Assembly: GCA_029204225.1 (NCBI GenBank)
Contig: CM055109.1
Location: 46,066,966-46,130,965, forward strand
Direction: 5' to 3'
DNA from: Diphasiastrum complanatum
Taxonomy: Eukaryota; Streptophyta; Lycopodiopsida; Lycopodiales; Lycopodiaceae
Length of the DNA: 64,000 nt
Below are positions 10,573 through 25,500 of the stretch, in pieces. Position 1 is the stretch's first letter; every line of letters begins with the position of its first letter. The notes under the pieces were generated by a model that had not been told where the DNA came from, ran no database searches, and worked only from the letters and a program-made list of their open reading frames with translations. The position numbers were made by a program, and so were the translations under genes.

Positions 10573-13500
10573 GTAAATTGTTAATAATTTTGAGAAATTT
10601 GAGCGTTTTGTTTCTTACACTATATGGTTAGTAGCTGGCTTCAAATGCGTCTTCCTGGATATGTAGAGATGCTAATTTAACACATGGTTTCAGTAGATTT
10701 TTGAATGTTTTACTAATGGACTGCATAGTTTACGAATTACGTATTGTTATCTGATTCTCTTATTTCTAAAACCTTAGGACAAGACAATGATCTACATGGC
10801 CAATGATGGTGAGTGTGCAATCAAAGGGATTGGCACAATTCCTATTTCTCTCTACAAATAGGAATGTTCATTTGAGGGATGTTTTGTTCATTCCATCTAT
10901 TACTAAGAACCTTTTTAGTGTGAGTCAAATGCTAAATAAGGGTCTTAAGATGGAGGATGATGGTGATGCATGCTTGTGATTGCAAAAGGGAAGAGGCAAG
11001 GTAAATTGTTCAAACTTGATGCTTGTGTTGTTGCTAACCAAGTTGCATTCAAGAAGGAATTTGATGTACATGATCTTGGTCATTTGCACTACATCTTAGG
11101 AATACAAGTAATTAGGACTTCTCAACCTACTTTCATTTGTCAAGAGAAGTATGCTGATTCTATTCCTTCAATCCTCAATAATATTTGATGTATAGATTGA
11201 CCTTTTAGTACCCTCATAAGACAAGAGACTGGTAAATGAATATTTAGAACTAGACATATGGGAGCCCCACTATCTATACACCACAATTCCTCACTCTTGA
11301 ATGAAAAAGTAGAAAAACTTGACATCATCAATGAATCCTCCCTACCACTCATTGCCCTCACTCTCTTTCTCATTAGTAAGGTTAGCTTGCTTGAATTGGT
11401 TCTTTTTCTTGAAGCAATTTGAAACGTGGCCTTTCTTGCCACAAACTTCTTTTCACTAGATGTTGTAGCTTGAGAGGAATGGTCTCACATGTGTCTGAGC
11501 ACTGCAGTCCATATAGTACCCATCATGGATAAATCAATGTGTTTTTTATCCTTCTTGATCCAAAAATCACTATGATAGCTATTGAGATTTAACTACACTC
11601 TCAAAACCAAGTTTTCAAGCAGAATCTTCATCAGACTTGATGCATGCAATCCATCCTTAGGCTAGCTCTGATATCATGTGTACTTTTCACACGTGTGAGG
11701 ACTCACAAATCAATGTGATTGATCTTCTAAGGTGTGTGTGATTGATTGCACATAGATCTATCTCTTGATTGATGAAAACAATCTATCTTGACAATCTCAA
11801 GGCAAGAGCACCCAAACATGCATCTATCATTCACTAACCATCATTCACATAGTATGGCAACTTTTGCAGAAAAAAATTAAGTATAAAATTGGCTTGCTCT
11901 CAATTAGAGAGAGAATACAGGTGAATGCTATCGAGTAGAGAGAGAATGTAAAAAAATTCTAAGTGTTGGAGCTCTCTACCAAACTCTCATCCAAAAAACT
12001 AAGTGTCAAAGTGAGCTCTCTCACTCTCATAGAGTGGCTCGAGATCCAAGATGGATGGCAATGAAGCTCAATGATTGGACCTTTCCAAAATCACCTCTTA
12101 CCAAGATTGGACTACTTTTAGATCACATCTTACAATGATTGGGCCATTTTGGTACACCTCTTTCTCTTATTGGTCCACATGGCAAAATAACATCATGAGG
12201 TGCTTTGTCCTTGCCCTCTACCATCAAGTCAAGTGTCAACAACCTACAATAGCTTGAGCCAATCTAAATCTTATTTTGGCCAAATAACAGATTTTTACAA
12301 GTGTACATGGAGTGGACTTGGCATAGCATCCCCAAAACTAAAGATGGATGAATTTTCCATTTTTCACATACTCAACATTCATGGCAGTATGCCAGTTGTC
12401 TGCATCCGAGCTCGACAATGCTTCTGCTACTGAGGCAGGCTCGTCATGACTGATTAATGCCTGAGGAATGTATCAATAAGGTTCATGGCGAATTCGAACA
12501 TACCTTCGATCAATTGTTAGTTGTTGAGTAGATGTTGCGCAACAGGGGTATCTTCGATTGTTGTTGAAACATTCGCAAGTCGAGGCCTGTCGATGGTGAT
12601 TGGAGTCGTTGGAATGAACTCTTGCATTAGTTGCTTCTGCTTGAAGTCATAGAATTTGTCTTCTAGGAAGACGACATCTTGACTAACTGATATTTGACCT
12701 GATTCGACATCATAGATTCGATTGGCTTTGTGCGAGGTCGAGTACCCAATAAAAATATTCTTGCAGCTGACATGATTGAGCTTCTTTCTCAAGTCAGAAG
12801 GAATCTGTACATAGCAAAGACAACCAAACACTTGAAGGTGCTTCAGACTCGGTTTGTAGCCATAGTAGTCTTCGAAGGAGTTTTTGAGTCAACTACTTTT
12901 GTGCTCGAATAATTTTGCAGATAGCAAGCTGTAGAAACTGCTTCAATCCAAAATTTTCTGGATAGCTGAGCATTCGATAACATTGATTGTGCCGCTTCGA
13001 GTAATGTTTGGTTCTTCCTCTTAGCTGCTCAATTTTGTTGTGGCATCGTGTAACCGGTGGTGAACTGGTGATGTATGCCGCAAGTAGTCGAACATTTTCT
13101 CTAGCATGTATTCTCGCCCACAATCTATGCATAGAGTCTTGAGCTTTCAACCAGTTCATGTCTAAGCAAATTACTTGAAATCTTTGAAGTGGTTGAATGC
13201 CTCATACTTGTTTTTGATGAATATAATCCTGGTGAATCTCAAATAAACGATGACAACAATAATTCTGATTGAATCCCTCTTCCTTGATGGCATCTTCCAT
13301 AGCTTCTTGTAGAGTAGCATACTGCTCCTGTCATTTCAGTTCTCTTCTGATGCTTCGTGGTAGTCCGGCTAGGAACCACATGATCGGGAGTTAGGGCTGC
13401 ACTGCACTCGGATCGTAAGTGTTTGACACGCTCAATATAGTCCATGACCCTTTCTTGTTTTCCCATTTTGACTTTGCTCAGTAGGAGGAATGGGTCTTCT

Positions 13501-16500
13501 AGGAACTTTCTTGGTTTTAAGCGTGTAATGAGAGCCGTTTTAACCGCTTCCCAGGTAGATTTTTCTTCCTTTGACAGGTTGAAAAACCAATCTTGAGCCA
13601 CTGCCAATAAGGACATGGGAAACAACATTTGCTTCTCCGCAAGTGTCCGTTCGTCGTAGATTTCACAAGCTTGCTCGTAGATCTGGAGGAATCGGATGGG
13701 ATCTGATGATCCGTCGTATTTTGGTATTTCCATCCATGGTGCTCTCTGGACTGCTTGCAAGGGAGCGACAGGTACGGGTTGGCCCATTGGATCTATTGGT
13801 GCTGGTTCCGGTTCTGCCTCTTGTTGCACGGCTGCTAATCTGAGAAGGTGTGGTGCTTGATTTGCTATTCTTCGTGCTATCGATCGTCCCGATCTCAGAT
13901 TCATCCGATGGTGGGTTCCAAAGTGATTGGATCTTGCTTATACAGAAGGATGTTGTCTGGATCTCAAGGATCTGATCGATCTGATCAGCCAGAAGTGAAT
14001 TTTAGGTCTTTTACGGTGGTTTTCCCTTGATAACTTATTACTCCTTACACTTATTAACCTGAGATTTTGACAATAGCTAGATGTGATGCAAATCTTTCCA
14101 CTGATCTGGTCTGCGAGGGTTCTTTAGCTATTTTTGCAGATAAAAAACTTGATATCTCTCTGTGCGAAGTAACTCTCGCAAGGCTCACAATAGCTGGATT
14201 TGGGTCAGATCTCACTATAGAATTCTCTGCGAGAGTTAACTCTTGCAAGAAGTGAAAATTTCACTGTCTGTGAGGGTTCAAAACCACTTTTTTGGCTTGA
14301 TCTTCACCAAATCTCAAAACTAACTCTCGCAGGCTTCATCATTGATGTAAATTGACATTCTAAATCGATTGAAAAGGTTTGCGAGAGTTCTTACTGGGAG
14401 GATTTGCTGGATCTTCACTATTTAGTGATTTTTTAGCACTTAAACCCAATTTCTTACTCACTGAAATCAAACTAACTGTCGCAAGCTCTTTTGTGTCCTG
14501 GTATCATTAAGATGGAACTTCAGAATCCTCTACGAGAGTTCTTAACCACTGGAACTAAAAAATTTGCTGTCTGCGAGGGTTCACTGATATTTTTCCATCT
14601 TTTTTTCATTGGGAACTCTCGCACAGACACTTAGACATCAAACTGACTCTCGAAAGCTTCGCTGTGTCCCGGTCTCACTGAGATGGAACTTCAGAGGGCT
14701 CTGTGAAAGTTCTTATGAAGATTTGATTTTTTTTGGATTTTTTCAAGGGTTTTTTGAGTTTTTTTATGATTTCTCTCTGATTTTTACAATCTGCTTGGAA
14801 CTAACTCTCGCAGGCTTCTATGCAGGTCTGGGATAGTACCTTGGAGTTGCTGCCAATCATGCAAGAGTTAATTTACACTAGTTCTGGAGATATAAAAATC
14901 TGATGAGATTTTAGGCTCTTTTTCCCTCCAAAATTGCAAATTGGTGTGTTTTTTGGATTTTTTGGCTGGTTGGTTTGGGTTCCCAGCCCTTAGAGGCTGT
15001 TCAGGACCTCCTCTACCCTCTCCCACCTCCTCTGCTAGCTGTGAACAGTCCAAACACAGAAAAATATAGAAAACTAACTCTAAACACCCAAAAATCTAAA
15101 GAACATCATTGAGACACAATGTTTTGTGAAAATTGTCAAGTAGTTTGATTGTATATTTGGCAATTTTGAGGCCGAGACAAAATATCAACTTAGAGATAGG
15201 TTTATATTTCTCAATAAAGGCCTAAATAGTGTTTGTAGTATTTTTGGCAAGTAGATAAATGATTGAGGTCAGATTTGGACCCATTCTAATTGGCTAGATT
15301 TCATACATTGCATCTAGACTACAATTTCTAGATTATTTGATGAAGTAACAAGAAGTTACCATTTAGGACAAGTTTAAGGCAAGTGGCCAAATGACATTTT
15401 GGAAGATATAAATATTTGTACACGTGTGGAGAAATAATCATCAAAGTTTCTTTCTTTGTGGAGAATTCATCTCTTGTATTTCTATGTCCATCTCTTTCAT
15501 ATTTCTCAAGTTATCTTGATCTCTAGTGTGTAGAATGTCAATTTTGTGATTGATCTTGCTTCCACACATGTGGAGGATAGTAGGCTGTTGTTGTTGTATG
15601 GACATGGACAATACCTTACTGTAATTTTATGCTTATGATCTTAGTGATTTATGCAATTCTAGCATGTGTAAAGTGAGTATTTCTATCTTGTAGCTAAATC
15701 TAGATGTGCACTCCAAATTGGCCCAAGATCTAAGATCCATCAAGTGTGTTTTGGATATCTATTTCTCAAATGGTATCAAAGCAGATTTCAGGCCAAAGTT
15801 GGTGGATATTCCAATCTAGAGGTGGATTTGAGGGAGCCATAAATTCTATGTGGATTTGGAGGTGTTACTAGTTCAAATCTTGCATTTTCAAGTATAGAAA
15901 GTGGATCTTTGTGATCCAAGCATCATTTTAGGTCAAATCACTTGGAGTAGGCCGATTTTTGAAACCACTTACTGGAATGTTGAGACAAAAATTTCTCATG
16001 ATTGTGGATGCTATATTCTTCTAGGTGATATATCAAGATTTTAGCTTTTGCATATAGGCTTGATTCAATATTTTGTATTTTTGGAGAAACCCTAAATTTG
16101 ATAGAACCTCTTGTTTCTAAGTTGTTGGAATCTCTCAAGAGTGGGATTCAATCGTAGGTGTTAGCAAAAGTTTATCATATTGTGTTTCGATCTATTGTGA
16201 TCAAGAAATCAACATTCTATGTGCTAGGATTTGCTAGAAGAGAGAAAATGAGAGTGTGATTTCTTCTTGAGTTTCATTTGTTGATTTTCAAGAGAGTGCT
16301 AAGTGCATTGGGATAGGTTCAAAGAGAAGATCAGATCATTGCAACATGGCAATCTTAAGTGGCTTCATGTTGGAAGACAATGATAGGCTTAACTTAACAA
16401 ATTGTTCAACTTGGAAGGTGACAATGGAATCTTTGCTTGAGATGAATGATTTGATGGATATTGTTGTAGGTGTGGAGGAGAGGCCTTTGGAACTTGAAAA

Positions 16501-19500
16501 AAATTGAGGTTCTCAATGGCTTATTGGATGATCATGCTAACTTGGTTCAAAGTTTTGCTATTCAAAAGTCATTGCCAAGTATGGAGGACTTGCAAGAGGT
16601 CTTGGTGGCTGAAGAGTTTAGACTCCAAGAAAGAGAAGGAGCATCTTCTACATTTCAAATTGGAGAAAAGGAAGCAATATTCATCAAAGACAAGTTCAAG
16701 GGCAAAGGCAAAAGAAAATAGTCAAAAGGGCAAGATCAAGGTGAGAAACAAACCAATCTAACTCTTGATGAAGATGGTGTTGATGAACAAAATTCAAATG
16801 ATGCTTTTGTTATGTCATCTTGCTTGTTGGATAATCATGGACATATTTATCCTTGGTAAGTTGATAGTGGAGCTACATCATATATGACATATCATGAGGA
16901 TTATTATTCATCATTGATGGCATTTGAAGGTGACAAGAAGGTGTGCTACATGGCCAATGATGGTGAGTGTGCAATCAAAGGGCACAATCCTATTTTCCTC
17001 TCTACTAATAGGAATGTGAATTTGAAAAATGTTTTGTTCATTCCATCTATTACTAAGAACCTTCTTAGTGTGAGTCAAATGCTTGAAAAAGGATTGAAAG
17101 TGGAGTTTGTTAGTGATGCTTGTTTGATAAAAAAAAAGGATGAATTGACTGCAAAAGAGTAGAGGCAAGGTAAGTTGTTCAGACTTGATGCTTGTGTTGT
17201 TGCTAACCAAGTTGGATGTATGGAAAAGGAGCAATTTTCAATGCAAGATGTATGGCACAAGAGATTGGGGCATCTCAACTACAAGTCATCGGAGGTGATG
17301 GCAAAGACGGAAGTTGTTTTTGGTCTTCCTAAATCTCTTACAAGCTTGAATCATGTTTGTGAGCAATGTGCTTTATCAAAGTCACATAGGTTACCTTACA
17401 AGAGATCTACATCAAGGTCAAGTAAGGCTTTTCAACTTGTGCATTTGGATACGAATGGTTTTACTACAATTAGCAATGGAGGTGCTAAGATGTATGTGAC
17501 TTTTATTGATGATTTTAATAGAGCTAATTAACTGTACACTAATTACAGTATCACATTTGAAGCTTATACTATTGAATCAAATCAAACTGATTTATGCATA
17601 TCCTTGCTACCCTATACTTGACTCACACTCAAGCACACCATCAAACCACCAGGTTTGGCACACAAAGTATCATGCAAACACAATGCTCATATAGAGAGTC
17701 TACCACACTCACTCTTGTTGAAAACCAGAATGTTCACACGTGTGGAATGCCAATTTTGATTGTGAATGATCTAGTTAAGCTTTGTGATTAGCACATAACC
17801 TGATTCTAGATTGAATAACAAGATCTAGTTCAAGAATTTATGACCAACACACAATCTAGCATACTAGAAATCAAAGAATAGTAACTTTCATAAAAGAATG
17901 ATGAAAGTACAAAGAAATTAATGCATTAGCATAGCCTCCTCCACGAGTTAGAGAGAGAGACTTAGAATTTGCTTTGCACAGGAACACAGATCATGCTACA
18001 CAGTACCACAAACAGAAAATCACTCTCCTCAGCAAGCTCACATAGCAACTGTATTTCTCAAAATGAAATTACACTGTACATATAGTTGTTCACTCAGGCA
18101 ACCCATGCATGACCCAGGTTGCCGTTGGCGGGACGCGTGTCCCATCGACTTGCCTCGTGGTGAAGCCAACTGATCCTTATCCACTGATAGGACCCACAGT
18201 ACAGTAACACAATGATTCTAACTTTAATTCTAACTCTCTCCCTTAAAGTAGAGTCATTTTTTATACAGTCATATACATAGCTTTAAAGTCAACAAACTTT
18301 AAATATAGAAAGTTTTGATCTAAACTTATCAAACTTTTCTCCAGTAAGTGGCTTTGTGAAAATATCAGCTAGCTGTTCTTCTGTGCTACAATGAAGAACA
18401 TGAATTTCACGACTTAGAAGCCTTTCACGTATGAAGTGATATTGAATCTCAATGTGTTTAGTTCTCGCATCGAACACTGGATTCATTGTTAGCTGAAGAC
18501 CACTCTGACTGTCGCTATGTAAAGTTGTTGGATTTTTCTGCTTCATGCCAATCTCTTTCAAGATTTGTCTCAACCATATAGCTTCTTGAACAGCACTACA
18601 CATTGCCTTATACTCAGCTTCTGTGGTGGAAAGAGCAATTGTACTTTGCTTCTTACTAGACCAGGAAAAGCAATTACCACAAAACTGGAATATATATCTT
18701 GTGGTGGATCTACGATCATCATAGTCACCTCCCCAGTCCGCATCCACATAGCCACACAACTCAGGTAAACCATCATGCTTCCTGTACATCAAGCCATCAC
18801 ATAACGCAAAATGCGTTTAGTTGCTTTCCTATGCGTTTCCGTAGGTGCTGTCATAAACTGACTTACAATGCCAACAACATAGCATATATCTGGTTTAGTT
18901 GTGGTAAGGTAAATCAAGCTCCCTACTAACTATCTATATAGCGTAGCATCAAATGACTGTGATTCATCAAGCTTAGAAAGCCTTTTACCTGGTTTGATAG
19001 GCGTGTTTACTGGTTTGCAATCCTGCAACCTAAACCTGTGTAGTAACTCTTTGACATATTTCACTTGTGTTAAACCCACTTCATGTCCTTTTTGCCACAC
19101 TTCTACTCCAAGGTAGTAATGCATCAGGCTGAGATCCGTCATCTCAAATTGTTCCATGAGGTCTTTCTTGACTATGTCTATCATCTCTTGATTATTTCCC
19201 GTAATAATCAAGTCATCAACATAAAGAGCAATCAAAGCAACCATACCATCAAAGCATAAGACATATAGATTTGAATTAGAATGTGTTCTCACCATCCTCT
19301 TTGAACGAAAGTAGGCATCAATCCTGCTATACCATGCACGTGGTGCTTGTTTAAGACCATAAAGCGCTTTCTTCAAGTGACATATTTTATTTTCCTGTCC
19401 TTTCGTTACAAAGCCTTCAGGTTGATCCATGAACACTTCTTCTTCTAACTCACCATTCAGAAAAGCAGATTTCACATCCATCTGATGCAAAGGCCAACCA

Positions 19501-22500
19501 AAATGTGAAGCTAAAGCAATAAGTAGATGTAGAGTATTCCACTTACACACCGACACAAAGGTCTCCTCATAGTCAATGCCTTTATTTTGTGCGTACCCTT
19601 TGATTACCAATCTTGCTTTGTGCTTTGCTATGCTTCCATCTGCATGGTACTTAGTTCTATATACCCATTTGCAACCAATGAGTTTCTTGCCAACTGGTGG
19701 TCCTACTAAGTCCCATGTGCTATGCTTAGCAATTGACTCCATCTCCTCTCCCATGGCCTTGATCCAAATGTCATCATCCTTCGCTTCACCATAAGTCAAA
19801 GGTTCTTTGCTTTGAATAATGCTGGATAACAGAGCATAATTTGCTTCATACCTTTCAGGTAGTATCTTCTCTCTTGTTGATCTTCGTAGTTCTCCCTGGT
19901 TAGATGATTCTGGAAAGCCATCTATATCACGGCTCTCCATCAATCTCTCAAACCACTTAGGGAGCTTTCTGTCAGGTGATCGGCTTCCTGGTGAGAATGT
20001 ATCCCACGGTACATCCTTCTCCTTGCACTTGTCACCTGCGTTTGTCAACTGCAATTTCAATCCTTCTTGCACCAAAAGGTTTGTCCCTACCTCTCCAACC
20101 TATTTCTTGAGGTTGAGTAGTAGTATCTTGAGATGTATCCTCATGTTCATTACTCGGAAGGTCAATGAATGGATCATCATCAGGTGGTATCCTCACTATG
20201 CCATTTTTCCTACTGGATGTGTCTATCTTCTCAGCATCTTCGTCTTCATACATCTTGGATTCATCAAAGATAACATCTCGTCTTATATGGATTTTGTTTT
20301 CGACTGGATCAAAACATCTATAGCCCTTCACGCGATCATCATATCCTAGGAATATGCACTTGATAGCTTTTACATCAAGTTTATGTCTTTCTTCCTTAGG
20401 AATATATACAAAGGCCTTACATCCAAAGATTCGCAAGTGGTTCACCTTTGGCTTCTTCTTTGTGAATGCTTCCTCAGGTGTAATTTTTGGTATGGCAATG
20501 GTAGGACTTCTATTTTGAAGATAGACTGCCATGCTACATGCTTCTAACCAAAAATCTCCTAAGGACATGGTCCTCATGGGCCCGCATAAATCTGTGTGGA
20601 TTAAATCCAAGATGTTCTTTGCTCTTGCAACACCCCTTTTATTGAAGTTCTCTCGATGCTGCTTCCCATATATACAAGATTCGCACATCGATTTCAAGTG
20701 ATCTTCTATTGTAGGCAGTCCTGTTACCATCTCTAATTTTCTCATCAAACTGAGGCCACAACTCAGTTTGCGAAGGAACGGATGACACAAGTCCATGTTG
20801 CCCCTTGATTGTGGCATTCAACCTGTACAATTTTGTATTAGGCTCTCTTACTCCATTCGCAATAACTTTGAACTTTTGGTTCGCATCCTTCACAAAGCAA
20901 CGATCATGGGCGAATTCTACTTTCAAATTTTGATCAGTAATGAATCCAACAGAAAGTAGATTTTTCTTCAAACCTGGTATGTAAAGTACCTCCCTGATCA
21001 TCATGCTTTTGCCGTCAGGCAGTTGGATTGAAACTGTGCCTATCCCCTTGATCATGCACACCTCACCATTTGCTTGTGAAACAGATGTTCCATTATCCAA
21101 TGCCTTCAAACTACTGAACTAGTTCTTGTTACCAGTCATGTGTCTTGTGGCTCCTGAGTCGATATACCATGCTTGATCATCTTGATTAGATGACAATGCA
21201 GATATGAAGATGCTAGAGTCTTCAGTCTCACCCTCATCGACAAGGTTACCTGCTTGTTTTGGTTTCCCCTTGCCTTGTTCCGCCAGGAATTTGCGACATT
21301 CACTCTTCCAGTGGCCCTTTTTACCACAATGGAAGCACTTGCCTTTCTTCTTAGTTTTGCTGGAAGATCCCTCATCCTCCTGAGACTTGGCAAATTGCTG
21401 TTTAGTCTTCTTCTTGCCCTTGCCCTTGCCTTGTTTTTGGCATGTCTTAGGCTAAGAACAGTATGTCGAGGCCAACAGTGATGTCAGAAGTTGAAAATAA
21501 TGACCTGCACTTTTTTTCTTACCAGGCCACTCGCCGCTTTTCCACCAATTTGAAAGCCAAATCGGTGTTGCCTTCCGAAATGCACTAAGTCGTCAATTCC
21601 CAACAACGTGCCCAGTGGAATGGTGAAACTACTTCTGACGTACTCCGAACACTTTCTCCGCTGCAACCGCTCTGTTTTGCTGTACCGTACTTGCAGGTAC
21701 AGTCCGGGTGCCCTTCGTTTGGAGATTATAGTCTTTCGTTTGGGTCAAAACGGGCAAAGGACCCAAAAATAGGGACTTTTCTAGCTTTTGAACTGTTTCT
21801 TCACTTTGAAGAAACTTCACTCTTCACTTGTGAAGGGACCCAACTCAATTTTCAGTATGAAAATTTTTAATGAAGTTGAAGGCCAAAATGCACTTCAATT
21901 CTTCAAGACCCCGTTTAAAGCTCATCTAATGGCTGAACCAAATTTTGTGGTTCAAATTTCTCTCCCATCACAGATTCTGGATCGTTGATTCACTTGACAC
22001 CTCATCTAAAGGTTCAAAGTACATCTGGGCATCGAATCGAACTCCTGCATACGCTAAGAACTTAGGTACACTGAGTTCTTCATCGCGTTGGGCGCGCGAA
22101 CTGCCCGCGACTTCCCTGCCTGCGGCCGCGCCTCCCTTCTCTCAAAAAGATCAGATCAAGCTCTCCTGTGGATCGTTTTGAGCATGATCTGAGGCCTGGA
22201 GCAGGGTCGCCCTACTGAATCCATGACTATAGAATGTTCTGTCAGGAAATTCCGTGGAAAAATGGTGATTTTAGCTCAACTTGACAAAGTGGCTTTTTTC
22301 ACCTTTTTACCGCAAATCTGCTAGGTTAACTGTCTGGAGGCATCATGAGCTTGGTACAAGAAGCTCGACAATCTTTTGAAATCTCTAGACTTCAATCTTA
22401 CACAACCAGACTATAATGTCTACATAAAAAGAGTAAATTTTATTTTTTAAGATACTGACTATTTTTGTGGATGATTCATTTATGATAGGTAACTCCTTGA

Positions 22501-25500
22501 TGCTAATCAAGGACACGAAGAGTCAGATTTCTGAGAATTATAAAATCACAGATCTGGGAGAATCAACAAAGTGCCTCGGGCTGGAGATTGAAAGAGATCG
22601 AATAAAAGATGAATTACACTTTATTTATTTACACTTTGTTGGGAATACCTCCAACAGGACCCACGGCCTGAAGTAGTGTCGGTCCCTCTGCACTTTGCCG
22701 GTTTAGTATAGCGTTTTCTTCACCCGCCTTTGCTGGATCATGTAGGTGGTGACGTCCTCCATAAAGTTGAGGCGGTCCAGTTTCTTCAAGTCCTTGGGCA
22801 TGTGAAGGGACTTGTGGACTCCTTGCAACCAATCTTGGTCGACCCATGTTTGGAATCTGCATGCCCATGGATCGTCCAGAAGCGCAGATCGGTAATACAC
22901 ACGAGCGATTGGCAGCTGATCTTCGACTTTGTCTGAAGGTAGCACCTTATTAATGTCAAAGAATATGGATGGGAGAAAATTATTCCATTTAGTCTCTATC
23001 CTCATTAGATGTTCTAAGTCCCAGGCGTAAGTGGCTGCCGCATGGACTGTTGGATCAGGGCAATTGATATAATGGGTTGCGAACGCGGTGAGAGCCCTTC
23101 TAGCATCTATATCCGTAGTACACCCATATTCTGACTGTATGATCGGCCAATTAAAATTCTGAAGTGTGATCTTATCCAGAGGGGTGCCTCATTTCGCCCA
23201 TTTGGATCTTCGTGTACATGGTAGGAAGTGCGCGTTCACTCGTAATTGTTGTGGACTCGTCACGTAGGCCCTGATGGCCGCAGGGTCTCTTTAAAATAAC
23301 TGTTGATGCCACTCTGGTTGTGGTTGGAGGGCGGGTAATGCTTGCAGTTCTTTGCCCTTTATGGTCTGAGTTGAAAACGATATCTGTCAGCCGCCTCTTG
23401 ATGACTCGTGGAGATACTTTGATAGGAATTCATTGATTTTCTCCTCCATGGACTTGGGTTTTCGGAAGGCCCAGTTGGTAGATATCGTGCGTGAACCTCT
23501 TGATGATGTGGCTTGGCTTTGGCTGGTATCTGCACCTTGGCCCTGGTCTTGCGTCTCAGCAGCCGTATCTGTTTGCCCTTGATCTTGGCCTTCAGACCCT
23601 TGATCTTGGTTGAATCCCCCTGCTGCCTGCTGGCTTTGGTCTTGGCTGGTACTGGCCTGTGCAGCGTAAAAAATCGGTGGCGGTGGAATTACCACGGGGG
23701 TGGGCTGGACCTTCGTGTCCATGAATTTTGGCACGCGTTGAGGGCTTGCTTGGCATGGGTGAGCTCGTGAGTTGCGCTTGTCCGATATTTATTGAACTCT
23801 GCTTGGTAGCTATCTAAGGTTTGGCTATATACTTGCACCTGACGTCGAAGAAGATTCATTTCTAATTGAGAAATCGGCCTTGAGTCTGGTGCAGGTTGAG
23901 CTAACAAGACGAGCTTTTCATCTTGTAGGGCTTTGACCTCCATCCCCAGGCGTGTATTCTCTGCTTCCAAAATGTTTAGTTGCGCCTGGATGAGAGCATC
24001 CAATCCCCACTTTTCGAATGGTGCTTGGGCTAACATCGGGTGCAGTAGGTCATAATTCAATCTCATTGGCCTTCTCGCCCTTTGGCACACATCACACTTT
24101 TTTAAGTATTCCTCCATATCCTTATGAATCATTGGCCACCAACATCCTGATTGCAGGATCTTGCGAACTGTAATGTCGGATGCAAAATGGCCCCCACTCA
24201 TGACTTCATGTGAAAGCGAAATGATCTGGGTGGCCTCATGAGGAAGAATACACCGCCGAACAATTCCGTCTGGTCCTCGTCGGTATAACTGGCCAGCAAT
24301 CAGCTGATAAGGTCTAGCCTTCAAGATCAATTTTCGTTGTTCCGCCTTTGGTAGTGATTTGTCTGGTTGGCCCCACATTAGATATTCAACAATGTCGGCA
24401 GCCCATTCTGGTAATATGTTCACGTAAAATAAGGCAACATCTGCCAACTCATTATCGGGTTGGGTTGCAATCTCCTTCCCCTTGATTCGTGATACATGAT
24501 CTGCCATGTAATGATGTTTTCCCTTGCGAACTACTATTCGAAAATCAAATTCCAACATCAGAAGTAGTCATCTGGTGATTCTCCCGGTGTTGCCAGTTTT
24601 ATTAATAAGATAGAGCAAGGGTTGATGGTCCGTATATAAAGCAAAATGTGTGGCCATCAGGTAATGTCAAGATTTCTTAACCACATTAATCATTGCCAGT
24701 GCTTCCCGCTCTGTGGTTGAATAATTCATTTCGGTATCACTGAGCTGTCGACTTGCAAATCAGATTGGAAAATTCTTTTTGTGTTCATCTGGCTGGGTTA
24801 AGACTGCTCCAATTGCATACTTCGATGCATCTGTATGCACGTGAAACTCAAAATTCACACTGGTTCTGGAGATATAAAAATCTGATGAGATTTTAGGCTC
24901 TTTTTCCCTCCAAAATTGCAGATTGCAGATTGGTGTCTTTTTTGGATTTTTTGGCTGGTTGGTTTGGGTTTCAAGCCTTAGAGGCTGTTCAGGGCCTCCT
25001 CTACCCTCTCACACCTCCTCCGCTAGCTGTGAACAATCCAAACATAGAAAAATACAAAAAATTAACTCTAAACACCCAAAAATCTACCTAAAACTACTCT
25101 AAAAAGCAAGAAAATAGCTAAAATGCAGCTAAACTAGTTAGTGAAAACCTATCCTCAGCAACGGCGCCACTGTAGGGTCGAAGATCTTGCATAGTATAGC
25201 CTTACCGCCTGTCAACAAGGGTTAGATCACTAGATAGGTACCTAACTATGCATAGATGCTAATTTTAGTTAGTTTCCTACTTCCTCCCTAACTCTATTCA
25301 CCACTAACACTACTCTCCCTTAACTCTACTCCTCTACTCTAACATTCATCATGATTTTGGGTGAAGGAAAGGGATAGAAAAGGAGAAGAAGAGAGAAAAG
25401 AAGAGAGAAAGAGAGAGAGAGATGAGATGGAGGTTAGCTCAAATGCTCAATGTCATTGCTTATGGAAAAACCTTAACTAGCATAACCAAAAAGCATGGGA

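Noticed and set aside
13643-13843. Plus-strand open frame opposite gag
   Set aside because: It is the antisense of a well-supported gag domain and has no family resemblance.
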